Positions 33,294 to 41,640 of a stretch of 64,000 nucleotides of DNA are shown here, piece by piece. The notes beneath the pieces are model-generated. The model ran no database searches. It saw only the letters and a list, made by a program, of their open reading frames with translations, and was not told the origin of the DNA. This stretch comes from CBDCWQ01 sp965223435 (GTDB taxonomy: Bacteria > Myxococcota > Kuafuiibacteriia > Kuafuiibacteriales > Kuafuiibacteriaceae): positions 806,001 through 870,000 of the forward strand of contig CBDCWQ010000022.1 of NCBI GenBank assembly GCA_965223435.1, in the 5' to 3' direction. Made by a program: the position numbers and the translations under genes. Every line of letters starts with the position of its first letter. The first letter of the stretch is position 1.

Positions 33294-35137
33294 CCGAGCT
33301 TCAGTTTCAGTTCTCGCTTTCGGGCGTCTAGCGATTCGGCATCCAAGTGCGCGTACCGCTTGGGAAGCAGCTTCCGGCTGGAGGACTCAAAAACAGCGAG
33401 GAGCTCCATGTACTCAAGCATGACGGTATCTCTTGAAGGAAGATAGTCCGCCAGCGCCAATTCGAAGGTCTCCACTGAAAGAACGGACTCGGTCACTGCC
33501 GCCTTGTCGTGCGCAGACAACACCATCGCCTCAATGTCCGCGTTCGAATAGCCCACCAGGGGTTCCGAAACTCGGGCTCGATCACGCGGAAATTCGATAG
33601 CGTGAGCGACCTCATGACGCCTCAGCTGCGCCTCTAGAACCGGCTCTATGTCCTTTGCTTCTTGGGCATAGAAAAACGGTATCTTTCGGTCCAACCGCCC
33701 GGCACGCTTAATATCAATATCCAGCTTGTCCGGTCGGTTGGTCATCAGCACAAAAAGGACGCGGCCCCGGTTCGAAGGTTCGCTCATGAACTCCTTGAGG
33801 CGCGCGATCACCCTGCTTGACGTCCCCCCGTCAGACTCGTTCGCAGAGCTGTTCCCGAACGCCCGGTCACCCTCGTCGATGATCACCAAAACATTGCCAA
33901 TGGCCTTGACCACCGACAAGATTTTCTCAAGATTGCCTTCGGTGGCCCCCACCCACTTGCTACGGAAGTTCTTGAGCTTGATCGCCGTAAGCCCACTCGA
34001 TTTTGCGAACGCTTCAGCCACAAATGTTTTTCCGGTCCCCATCGGGCCAGTAAACAAGAGCCCCATGGGAACACGGCTTCGATTCCCTGCTCGGATGTTG
34101 GTCGCAATCTGCGTCAATTCGGACTTCACTTCGTCCATGCCGCCGACCTGGGAAAAATCGTGATCCGGATCGACAAACTCCACGAGGCCGAAGCATTCTT
34201 TTTCGAGAATCTCGCGCTTGCGCTTATCAAGCATACCGATGACTTCATTGTACCGGGTATCCTTGTCGCCATCTTGCGAGACGTTCAGCCCCTCAGAGCG
34301 AAGATAACTTCTGATCTGCTCGCGATTCATGCCGCTGGTCATCCGCGTGAGTTTCTTTGCGCGTGTTTTGAGCTCGGACCGATCCGAATCCCGAGATTCC
34401 GACTGATTTTCCTGGAGCGACTCTCGAATAAGTTCGTAGCGATCCGCGTAGTCTTCCTCAGAGTCTTCGCCCGGAGCTAAGATCGCGCGAATTTGAACAT
34501 TCTTAAGCCCCGCTGAAAGAGCGGCGATGCGTTCCATTTCTTCAGACGAAGAGTCCGTCTCTAAGAGTTTGACCACCGTCATTCGCTCGGACGCGTCTGG
34601 CAAGGGAATGTTCACAACGTCGATGCGCGGATTGGAAACGATCTTAGATGACAACTCCGGCAGGTTCTCAGTCACCAACAACACAACACTGTCAGAATTC
34701 TCGAACCCACGATCAAGACTCCAGCGATGGAATGTGACCGTGTTCCTGCGGTCTGCATCGGCAAGAAAGCTGGTAGTGCCCTCCGGCGCCAGCATCTCCA
34801 CATAGTCGACAATGACACCCGCACGGTCATGGGTTCTAAGAAGTTTCTCAAGGGCACCTAGAATCTTGTGCGTATCGTCATTGGCTACAAAATCCGCAAC
34901 GTTTTCAACACGACTCTTCTTTTTGAGAAACTTCACCCCCTGAGAAGGATTGTAGTGGCACAAGATATCCTTCTTCTCGAGGAGAACCCTTTCTATGAAG
35001 TCGATAAACGAGAGCAGCTCCCCTTCGTGGAGAACCAGATCAAAGACGTTCCCGTGGAGCACAAAAACCGACGCCTCCCCGCGAAGGTATGTGCTGCGGA
35101 TTTGTTCTGCCCAGCTCGGAAGGCTTCGTTCGCCCAT
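33290..35137 (-). CDS. AAA+ ATPase with a degenerate N-terminal ATPase-like domain (Ycf46-like)
   Basis: A 615-residue protein. The C-terminal AAA+ module (about 330-560) is complete: Walker A GPMGTGKT (364-371), Walker B VLVIIDEGD (about 405), sensor-1 VLFVLMTNRPD, and RAGRLDRKI with arginine finger. The N-terminal about 240 residues resemble a second ATPase-like fold (SVFVLHGNVFDLV, AGVIVDYVEML, VVLLVTENLPELSS) but lack a P-loop, as in the plastid and cyanobacterial Ycf46 group. An acidic, charged linker joins them. The kinase gene follows with an ATGA overlap, so the ATPase could be its substrate or a remodeller of its targets. No close function is known. Confidence 0.85.
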   Translation of the reverse strand: MGERSLPSWAEQIRSTYLRGEASVFVLHGNVFDLVLHEGELLSFIDFIERVLLEKKDILCHYNPSQGVKFLKKKSRVENVADFVANDDTHKILGALEKLLRTHDRAGVIVDYVEMLAPEGTTSFLADADRRNTVTFHRWSLDRGFENSDSVVLLVTENLPELSSKIVSNPRIDVVNIPLPDASERMTVVKLLETDSSSEEMERIAALSAGLKNVQIRAILAPGEDSEEDYADRYELIRESLQENQSESRDSDRSELKTRAKKLTRMTSGMNREQIRSYLRSEGLNVSQDGDKDTRYNEVIGMLDKRKREILEKECFGLVEFVDPDHDFSQVGGMDEVKSELTQIATNIRAGNRSRVPMGLLFTGPMGTGKTFVAEAFAKSSGLTAIKLKNFRSKWVGATEGNLEKILSVVKAIGNVLVIIDEGDRAFGNSSANESDGGTSSRVIARLKEFMSEPSNRGRVLFVLMTNRPDKLDIDIKRAGRLDRKIPFFYAQEAKDIEPVLEAQLRRHEVAHAIEFPRDRARVSEPLVGYSNADIEAMVLSAHDKAAVTESVLSVETFELALADYLPSRDTVMLEYMELLAVFESSSRKLLPKRYAHLDAESLDARKRELKLKLG

Positions 35138-35435
35138 AGAACCGATGCACTAACCCAGGCGTCAGCCTTAGGCCACCCAGCATTTACCTCGGAACTGTGA
35201 GCGAAAACATACCCGGATATCGCACCGTGTAGGGCGGAGTAGGTCAATGCATGTTGCGAATATCTGCCTATGCCGGGCCCGCCATCCACCTCGGGACCGG
35301 GTCCGCCGCCCACCCCACGCCCTCCGGAGCCAGCAACGCTCGACCCGAGCGACCTCGGGAAGTACCCGAGCCCAGCGCAAAAGCGTTGCCCCTCCGCCCG
35401 GCTCGGTCTATAGGAGCAGAGGCGCTTTGTGCCAT

Positions 35436-35522
35436 GGAGCAGTGGCCGAGTGGCTGAAGGCAGCGGTCTTGAAAACCGCCGTGCGTGAGAGCGTACCGGG
35501 GGTTCGAATCCCTCCTGCTCCG
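35436..35522 (+). tRNA. tRNA-Ser (anticodon UGA)
   Basis: An 87-nt tRNA with a 7-bp acceptor stem (GGAGCAG with CTGCTCC), a long variable arm as in class II tRNAs, T-loop GGTTCGAATCC, and anticodon TGA at 35470-35472 in the loop CTTGAAA. It decodes UCN serine codons, mainly UCA. CCA is not encoded. Confidence 0.97.
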
Positions 35523-35585
35523 TTCGGCTCTATGGAGCGCGCCGACTGTTTGTTCTTTGACGATCTGTTTGTGTTGAGACTCGAT

Positions 35586-35672
35586 GGAGAGGTGGCCGAG
35601 TGGCTGAAGGCGCTGGTTTGCTAAACCAGTATGCGGGAAACCGTATCATGGGTTCGAATCCCATTCTCTCCG
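35586..35672 (+). tRNA. tRNA-Ser (anticodon GCU)
   Basis: An 87-nt class II tRNA. The acceptor GGAGAGG pairs with TCTCTCC, the T-loop is GGTTCGAATCC, and the anticodon stem CTGGTTTGCTAAACCAG carries GCT. It decodes AGU and AGC serine codons. It lies 63 bp after the tRNA-Ser(UGA), on the same strand, so the two are probably co-transcribed. A short GC hairpin follows at 35685-35698. Confidence 0.97.
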
Positions 35673-35786
35673 CTCTACATGTGAACCCGAAGGCGGGTAG
35701 ATCTTTCGTAACCCCGCGTTCCTGGCCGGTGAGCCGGGTCCTCGGGCGCCGCCACGGCGCCCAGAGTAAGCGTATGACCTGATGGG

Positions 35787-36503
35787 TCAGCGATCGGAAT
35801 AAGCGTATTGCCCTAGTTTCAGGATGGCCGCACGAACCGGACCGCAGCCCTCGTAGGCAGCCGCCACTTGGAGATGAAGTCGGGCTTGGTTGACCTGATC
35901 GTGGCGCAAAGCATCTCGAGCCCGCTCCAAAAACTCTACGGCTTTGGGGTGAGTAACCTGGATCTCTGAGAGCAATCGGACGCCCTCTGATTCAACGGTG
36001 TTAGGGTCACTTTTTGCGCCAGACTCCGCACGAGGCTTCGCGGCTCCAGGCACATGCTCGTCTGATTCGAGGGGCGCCTCACCCTTCGCCACCGTGGCTA
36101 GGCTGTGGATCACGAAGGCTCGACCCTGGGCCAAAGACACCACAGCGTCGGGCCGAAAACCTGGATCCTCGACGTTCCAATCGGTGGCGTCTTCCTCGTC
36201 GGAGTCCAAAGTGGAAGGAGGAAGGGCTTCTCGAAACAAGACCACCGGGATGTCGCCGCCCTGGGGCCGACCGCGAACCCAAGCGCCGAAATGCGCGCCA
36301 TCTCCTCTGGTTGCCCGACGGCTGACCAAGACCATGTCGGGCCTTACTTCGGCAAACCGAGCCGACGCCTCGTCGCCCCCCACGGCGTACACCAAACGGT
36401 ACGATGTATCCTCAAAGTACGCGTTCAAGAGGGTTCGCTGCGGCTGGCTATCTACGACGATCAGGAGGACGCTGGTCCTCGATGTGCCCGGCAGAGATTT
36501 CAA
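35787..36503 (-). CDS. Pseudo-receiver protein with a C-terminal helical tail
   Basis: A 238-residue protein from TTG 36503 (weak start). The first about 120 residues follow the receiver fold (SVLLIVVDSQPQRTLLNAYF, VRPDMVLVSRRATRGDG, IPVVLFREAL) but lack the phospho-aspartate: the expected Asp after PDMVLV is Ser, and the acidic pair is only partial. It is therefore likely phosphorylation-independent. A disordered link leads to a TPR-like helix pair (AVEFLERARDALRHDQVNQARLHLQVAAAYEGCG). It may bind partners in signalling complexes. The next gene upstream is a secreted DsbD-N-like protein, 24 bp away. Confidence 0.6.
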   Translation of the reverse strand: MKSLPGTSRTSVLLIVVDSQPQRTLLNAYFEDTSYRLVYAVGGDEASARFAEVRPDMVLVSRRATRGDGAHFGAWVRGRPQGGDIPVVLFREALPPSTLDSDEEDATDWNVEDPGFRPDAVVSLAQGRAFVIHSLATVAKGEAPLESDEHVPGAAKPRAESGAKSDPNTVESEGVRLLSEIQVTHPKAVEFLERARDALRHDQVNQARLHLQVAAAYEGCGPVRAAILKLGQYAYSDR

Positions 36504-36527
36504 GGGGGTCGCTATCCGATCGGTCGG

Positions 36528-36932
36528 TCAGGGCTTCACTTCGATGGGGACCGTGACCTTTTCGGATTGGCGCTCACAGAGTTTGTCATCGCAGACAAAA
36601 AAGCTGACATCGACGACCAGGGCGTGGGTCCCTGCGGCCTGGGCCTTAAATGCGACCTCGAATTCCGGAGAACCACTGGTGGGGTCCTTCGCATCCTCGT
36701 GTCGAAGGGAGCGCTTGGCCAACTTGAGCTCGTCCCCAGCCAAACCGATCTTAAGGGGGGCTTCCGGACTCACTTTGAAACCTTCTCCGGCGGCGATTTT
36801 GAGGTGGAAGCGTCCCGAAGCGCCCGACTTCACAGCCTTACTCGTCTTGCTGAGGTCGAGCGTATACCGCTTACCCTCCGCCTGAGCGCTGGTGAAGGTG
36901 AGGCCAAGAAACAAGAACACCGCAAATTTCAT
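36528..36932 (-). CDS. Small secreted protein, DsbD N-terminal-like
   Basis: A 134-residue exported protein with a Sec signal (MKFAVFLFLGLTFTSAQA). The mature part is an Ig-like beta-sandwich with a single Cys pair at the end (SFFVCDDKLCERQSEK). The layout and the CxxxxC pair resemble the N-terminal domain of thiol-disulfide transporters of the DsbD family, here as a free periplasmic protein. It could hand electrons to other periplasmic proteins, but no partner CcdA-type gene is in the window. The start is clear (ATG 36932). Confidence 0.6.
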   Translation of the reverse strand: MKFAVFLFLGLTFTSAQAEGKRYTLDLSKTSKAVKSGASGRFHLKIAAGEGFKVSPEAPLKIGLAGDELKLAKRSLRHEDAKDPTSGSPEFEVAFKAQAAGTHALVVDVSFFVCDDKLCERQSEKVTVPIEVKP

Positions 36933-37016
36933 TGTGTGCCGTTATTTTACCACATGGTGCCCGCAGCAGGTCCGTCATCGACATCACAAGTGCAGCTTTT
37001 GCTGCCCATCGGCGCT

Positions 37017-38345
37017 CTAGAGGAGGTTGGCTGCCAGCTCTGCCAGTTCTGAACGCTCACCCTTCGAAAGGGTCACGTGACCGGCAATGCGTTCTGGCCG
37101 AAAGCGATTCAGCGCATGGACCAGGCCGTTGTTGGTGGCATCCATATAAGGGTTATCGATCTGATATGGATCGCCGGTCAGTACGATCTTGGTGCCTTCA
37201 CCGGCGCGGGAGATGATCGTCTTCACCTCGTGTGGGGTAAGATTCTGCGCCTCATCAACCACCATGAATTGGCTAGGAATGGAACGTCCTCGAATGTAGG
37301 TGAGCGGCTCAATCTGGAGGATCCCGAGATCGATCAATTCGCGATAAGACCGCCCCCCCCGGGCATCGCCTCCCGACAAGCCCATCAGGAACTCGACGTT
37401 GTCGAAGATGGGCTGCATCCACGGGGAAAGTTTCTCTTCGACGGTACCGGGCAAATACCCGAGATCTTTGCCTAAGGGAAAAATGGGACGCGACACCAAG
37501 ACCCGCTGGTAGATGCCTTCTTCGGTCGCTTTGTGGAGTCCGGCCGCGATCGCCAACAGGGTCTTGCCGGTGCCCGCCTTTCCGACCAACGTGACCAACT
37601 TGATGCTCTCGTCCATTAAGAGATCAATGGCAAACGACTGCTCTTTGTTGCGAGGTCGAACCCCCCAAACGCCATCCTTCAGTCGGTTGATCGGTAAAAT
37701 GCGTTCCTCGCGGATGGAGATCCGCCCGAGCGCGGAATGACTCGGATTGTTTCGATCCTTGAGGTGCGCGAATTCATTTGGAAAATAATACAGATCGGTC
37801 AGCGGGAGGTATCCGTCGCTGTAAAACGCATCGATCTCTGACGCCTCGAATTCGATCTCGACCATGCCGGTGTAGAGCTCCGTGATCTCGACGCGGTCGT
37901 GGTCATAATCCTCGGCCTCAAGCCCCAGTGCATTGGCTCGAATGCGAAGATTGACGTCTTTGGTCACCAGGATGGTGCGCCCATCCGGTGCTCGCTCCTG
38001 AGCATCGAGCCCTACCGCTAAAATCCGGTTGTCGACAGCGTGGCCACTTTGGGTCGCGTCTTTCGGGAGCTCACGCGCACTAAACGCAACCACCAGCCTG
38101 CCGCCGTGGTTCACGTCGACACCTTTCGCGATATCGCCCTCTTGGCGAAGTTCGTCTAGGGTGCGCCCAACCTCCCGCGCGGATCGGCCAAGCTCTGACA
38201 GATCGCGCTTGAAGTTGTCGATCTCTTCTATGACGTAGATCGGAACGACAACGGTGTGCTCCTCGAAGGCGAAGATGGCCCTCGGATCATGAAGGAGCAC
38301 GTTGGTATCGAGGACAAAAACCTTCTTCAAGTCTTGACCTGTCAC
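37017..38345 (-). CDS. PhoH-family protein: PIN domain plus PhoH ATPase
   Basis: The predicted 442-residue protein has an N-terminal PIN domain (VFVLDTNVLLHDP, then VIEEIDNFKRDL, AVDNRILAVGLDA with conserved acidic residues) and a C-terminal PhoH ATPase with Walker A GKAGTGKT and Walker B MVVDEAQNL. PhoH2 proteins of this architecture are RNA-unwinding ribonucleases in mycobacteria and occur widely in bacteria. I start at GTG 38345 (VTGQDLKKVF); the frame is open to 38465 but overlaps the downstream end of the diguanylate cyclase gene, so a longer start is unlikely. It follows that gene by 10 bp. Confidence 0.85.
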   Translation of the reverse strand: MTGQDLKKVFVLDTNVLLHDPRAIFAFEEHTVVVPIYVIEEIDNFKRDLSELGRSAREVGRTLDELRQEGDIAKGVDVNHGGRLVVAFSARELPKDATQSGHAVDNRILAVGLDAQERAPDGRTILVTKDVNLRIRANALGLEAEDYDHDRVEITELYTGMVEIEFEASEIDAFYSDGYLPLTDLYYFPNEFAHLKDRNNPSHSALGRISIREERILPINRLKDGVWGVRPRNKEQSFAIDLLMDESIKLVTLVGKAGTGKTLLAIAAGLHKATEEGIYQRVLVSRPIFPLGKDLGYLPGTVEEKLSPWMQPIFDNVEFLMGLSGGDARGGRSYRELIDLGILQIEPLTYIRGRSIPSQFMVVDEAQNLTPHEVKTIISRAGEGTKIVLTGDPYQIDNPYMDATNNGLVHALNRFRPERIAGHVTLSKGERSELAELAANLL

Positions 38346-38355
38346 GCGGCTCGCT

Positions 38356-40536
38356 TCACCCCGTCCCGACCAAACGTATATCCGGGCCAGGGGTCTGGGC
38401 GCAATGTGGCCCCCACGCCTCCACCCGATTTCGACCGTTCCCCTTCGCCTGATAGAGCGCCTCATCCGCTCGAACTAGGAGATCCACTATATCTCCGTCA
38501 CCCTCGGACCAAGTCGCCAACCCAATGCTCACGGTCACCGACAAGCACCCAAAAGCGCCTCGAATTTCGGCCTTCGACACCCGAACTCGGGTGCGCTCAG
38601 CGACCAAAAGCGCGCCTTCGGAGTCGGTTTCGTCCAAAATGAGCGCAAACTCCTCGCCTCCATACCGAGCCGCCACGTCCGTAGTACGGGCTTCCCCGGC
38701 CAAGAGGGCACCAATGCGTTTCAGAACCAAGTCGCCCACCGGATGACCGTAGTTGTCGTTCACCGCTTTGAAGTGATCCGCGTCCACCATCATGAGCGAA
38801 ACCGAGCGCTTGAACCGCCGCGCCCGGACCACCGTCTCCTCGAGCAGTTCTTTAAAGCGGCGATGATTGACGAGCCCGGTCAAGCCGTCGGTGGTGGCCA
38901 TCATCTCCATCCGTTTGTAGATCTGCACGTTGGCCAAGGTGGTCCCGGCGTGCGTCGCGATGGTTTCGATCATACGCACCTCTTGGTCATCCAAATCCAA
39001 CCCCGGCTTGGTGGAGCCGACCACCGCGCTCCCGAGGGCGCAGCCCCGATCAAACATCGGAAAAACCTTAACCGAAGCCAACGCCGGGGCGGCGACCAAA
39101 CCAAAGAGCTTGGGGGCGCTGCGGTCTCGTCGCTTCTCCAGCGGCTGATAGGGAAGGGGCTTGGCGGCCTTAAGGGCCATGGCGACCAGCCCTCCGTCGG
39201 CGCCCCCAAACTCTGTCCCCTCGAGGGCGTCCACCATCGAAGACGTGGGCGCACGCACTCTGACGACCCGATGGGTGCCCGTCGCTGAATCGAGGAGCGT
39301 AAGCGCCAAAAAGTCGAAGGGCTTGATCCGAGACAGCGACTCGAGCAGACGCTCCGAAAAGACTTCGACCGTCAACGACTCGTTCAGCAAAGAAAACGCG
39401 TCGTAAAAGCGCAGTTGCTCATAGTGCATTCGATCCATCTGGCCGATGACTTGCTCAGACTCGGATATGCGTTCGGCCTGAAAGGCCAACGAGCGCAATA
39501 CCTGCTCGTCCTGCTCGGTAAAGGACTGGCCACCCACTCTATCCGCAGAAACCACACCGATCACTTCATCCCCAAGACGCATCGGCACCCCAAGAAATGT
39601 GGCCTGAGGTGAGGGCGCCAAGTAACCAAACGCACTGCCCCCGCGCCGAAGCGTAAGATGAACCGCCCTCCCAGTGCGCACCACCGCACCCAATCCACCA
39701 AAGACCGATAACCGAGGCGGGCATACCTTTCTCGTACCAGAGCGGACAGCTGAAGCCTTAAGCTTCAAGACCAAATGTTGCTCATCAAGAACAAAGAGGA
39801 ACACCGCGTCGGCCGACAACGCGGAGCGCCCGAGCGCCATCAAATCAGCCAGCATATCCCGAATGATCCGGACGCTCCCGATCTGTCGAGTGTTTGCCCC
39901 GCCCCCTGAGCCCGACGTTTGCTCGGCTTTGAGAACCAGAGGGCCACCGTGCAAGCGAAAATCCCGGGCGTCTTCGTCCACCCGACGCAGAGCCTTGGAA
40001 ATCTCTGCCTCCTTATCCTTGCGTACACCCCTCAGCCCGAGCGAAACCAGCGCCCATGCCAACGACGCAAAAACCGCAATGAAACCCACGCGTGCCAAAG
40101 CGGCTTCAAGGGAAGTACGCCCCATCCACACCCCCGCAGCCACCTCGAAAACGGCGAGACTGGTCGTCAGCAAAGCAGCGGCCGAGGAAAAAAGGCCATG
40201 CGCAACCGAGACCCACATATAAACAAGCGCAAACACCGGAGAAACCTGTCGACCGCCCGACACGTGCATGAGCGCGTCGATGACCGCCAGCCCCAATGGC
40301 CCGACCGCAAGGTCAACGTGGCGCGGTTTGACCCGCCACATCCATGCCGCAAGGGGTACAAACAAGACCGCCGAAAACTTCGCTAGGTCTCTGCCAAAGA
40401 CACCGACGACCGACTCAGGAAGGATAAAAAGCCCCAGGACGATCAGACTCCAGCCGACAGTGAACGGTACCAGCGCGCGCCGCACGAGACCGAGCCCTGG
40501 CTCGGAAGACCGATTCCACGACCAGAGCCCACTCAT
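38356..40536 (-). CDS. Membrane diguanylate cyclase with GAF sensor domains
   Basis: A 726-residue protein. The N-terminal about 190 residues hold five or six membrane helices (a 7TM-like sensor: VPFTVGWSLIVLGLFILP, SAVLFVPLAAWMW, VDLAVGPLGLAVIDALM, PVFALVYMWVSVAHG, VGFIAVFASLAWALVSLGLRG). Two GAF-like domains (about 215-370 and 385-540) follow. The C-terminal GGDEF domain has the active motif RYGGEEFALIL and DADHFKAVNDNYGHPVGD, and an RTTD inhibitory site five residues before GGEEF. It should make cyclic di-GMP and be product-inhibited. Its start overlaps the ftsB gene (ATGA), so the two are translationally coupled. Confidence 0.92.
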   Translation of the reverse strand: MSGLWSWNRSSEPGLGLVRRALVPFTVGWSLIVLGLFILPESVVGVFGRDLAKFSAVLFVPLAAWMWRVKPRHVDLAVGPLGLAVIDALMHVSGGRQVSPVFALVYMWVSVAHGLFSSAAALLTTSLAVFEVAAGVWMGRTSLEAALARVGFIAVFASLAWALVSLGLRGVRKDKEAEISKALRRVDEDARDFRLHGGPLVLKAEQTSGSGGGANTRQIGSVRIIRDMLADLMALGRSALSADAVFLFVLDEQHLVLKLKASAVRSGTRKVCPPRLSVFGGLGAVVRTGRAVHLTLRRGGSAFGYLAPSPQATFLGVPMRLGDEVIGVVSADRVGGQSFTEQDEQVLRSLAFQAERISESEQVIGQMDRMHYEQLRFYDAFSLLNESLTVEVFSERLLESLSRIKPFDFLALTLLDSATGTHRVVRVRAPTSSMVDALEGTEFGGADGGLVAMALKAAKPLPYQPLEKRRDRSAPKLFGLVAAPALASVKVFPMFDRGCALGSAVVGSTKPGLDLDDQEVRMIETIATHAGTTLANVQIYKRMEMMATTDGLTGLVNHRRFKELLEETVVRARRFKRSVSLMMVDADHFKAVNDNYGHPVGDLVLKRIGALLAGEARTTDVAARYGGEEFALILDETDSEGALLVAERTRVRVSKAEIRGAFGCLSVTVSIGLATWSEGDGDIVDLLVRADEALYQAKGNGRNRVEAWGPHCAQTPGPDIRLVGTG

Positions 40537-40859
40537 GGTCCTGCCCTTTCAAACAAGAAAATCGTTTCGTCGGCCCGCACCCACCCCAATTCCTCACGAA
40601 TGACGGCCTCGATGTAGGTAGGGTTGCGCCGCAGAGCTCGGGCTTCCTTGGCGAGCCGGTCGTTTTGGACACCGAGCGCCCGATTGAGCTCACGAACCCG
40701 ATCGAGCTCCTCGCGAAGCCGCTCATGCCGCGTGACCCCGGCCGTGCCCAAAAGAGCCGCACCCACAAAAATCACCACACAAGCGGCACCGATTCTCACC
40801 CAAACGCGCGTGAGACAGAAATTCCATGCGTTCGTTTTCAAGGGCCGGCTCGGAACCAA
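40533..40859 (-). CDS. ftsB: Septum-formation protein FtsB-like (DivIC family)
   Basis: A 108-residue protein with a short basic N-terminus, one transmembrane helix (IGAACVVIFVGAALLGTAGV) and a coiled-coil periplasmic part (RHERLREELDRVRELNRALGVQNDRLAKEARALRRNPTYIEAVIREELGWVRADE) ending in the RxxPxYIExxxREELGWVR signature of FtsB/DivIC. It joins FtsL and FtsQ in the divisome. The TTG start at 40859 is weak; other TTG codons lie downstream. The overlap with the cyclase gene suggests co-regulation of division with cyclic di-GMP synthesis. No ftsL or ftsQ is nearby. Confidence 0.85.
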   Translation of the reverse strand: MVPSRPLKTNAWNFCLTRVWVRIGAACVVIFVGAALLGTAGVTRHERLREELDRVRELNRALGVQNDRLAKEARALRRNPTYIEAVIREELGWVRADETIFLFERAGP

Positions 40860-41004
40860 AGAGCTTAGTGGCTCCCACCGGGCGAAGCCACAAATTGGCT
40901 TCGAAAGTTGAGCCTCGGTGGGCGTTTGCCGCGTCTTCCCCTAGTTGTGAGCTGGGGTGAAAAGCGCCGCCGAATTGTAAAAGGAATCACAGAGTCAGGG
41001 GACA

Positions 41005-41523
41005 TCAAGGCTTGAGAAGCGTTTTCACCGCACGCTCCAGAAGCTCTGGCGGCCACATGCCGTCCATGCGCGCGCTGATATGTCCCCGTCGGTCGAGGAT
41101 CACCGTACTGGGAATGACCGTAATCGGTCCGAAGGGGCCCGCTGAGCTCGTAAACCAACCGGGCTCGTCAACGGTCAATACACCGTAGCCAGGATGAAAA
41201 GAATCCACGAAGATAGAACCCATCCGCCGATCCTCATCAAGCGTGACGGCAAGCACATGCACGTCGTCAGCATACCTCGATGCAATGGCGGATAGGCGGG
41301 GTATCTCGAGTAAGGCAGGCTCCGACCAGGTCGTCATGATGTGGATCACAACAATCTTGCCCCGTAGGGCCCCCAGGGTTTGGGTCTCGGTACCGTCCAG
41401 TGCGCGGAGGCGAAGAGCCACGGGCCCTTCGGGGACACCCACCGACGGGCTTCCTGCGCATCCCACCGCGCTGAGCAGCGTCAGACCATAGGCAGCCCGA
41501 AAAACATCGTGCGATCCAGCCAT
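41005..41523 (-). CDS. TlpA-like thioredoxin-fold lipoprotein lacking the redox cysteines
   Basis: A 172-residue protein from ATG 41523; an upstream ATG at 41568 is less likely. The lipobox is LLSAVGC with Cys22. The thioredoxin fold of the TlpA/AhpC-TSA class is clear (GKIVVIHIMTTW, DVHVLAVTLDED, the cis-Pro strand ITVIPSTVILDRRGH). The active site, normally WCxxC, reads WSEPA (66-70), so both catalytic cysteines are gone. It can no longer do dithiol redox chemistry and may serve as a periplasmic binding or chaperone-like lipoprotein. It stands alone, with no cytochrome c maturation genes near it. Confidence 0.75.
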   Translation of the reverse strand: MAGSHDVFRAAYGLTLLSAVGCAGSPSVGVPEGPVALRLRALDGTETQTLGALRGKIVVIHIMTTWSEPALLEIPRLSAIASRYADDVHVLAVTLDEDRRMGSIFVDSFHPGYGVLTVDEPGWFTSSAGPFGPITVIPSTVILDRRGHISARMDGMWPPELLERAVKTLLKP

Positions 41524-41640
41524 TGCCCACCGGCACCGAAGCCTGCCAAGTACAGATCTAGGGCCCATTTGCTCCTCCGCTCACGTGCGTTGCATACGGA
41601 TGGACCACCTGAGTTGGGGGTGCGCCGAGGCCACGATGGG

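Noticed and set aside
35247..35624. Open frame covering both tRNA-Ser genes
   Set aside because: The tRNAs are unambiguous, and the frame lacks coding character.
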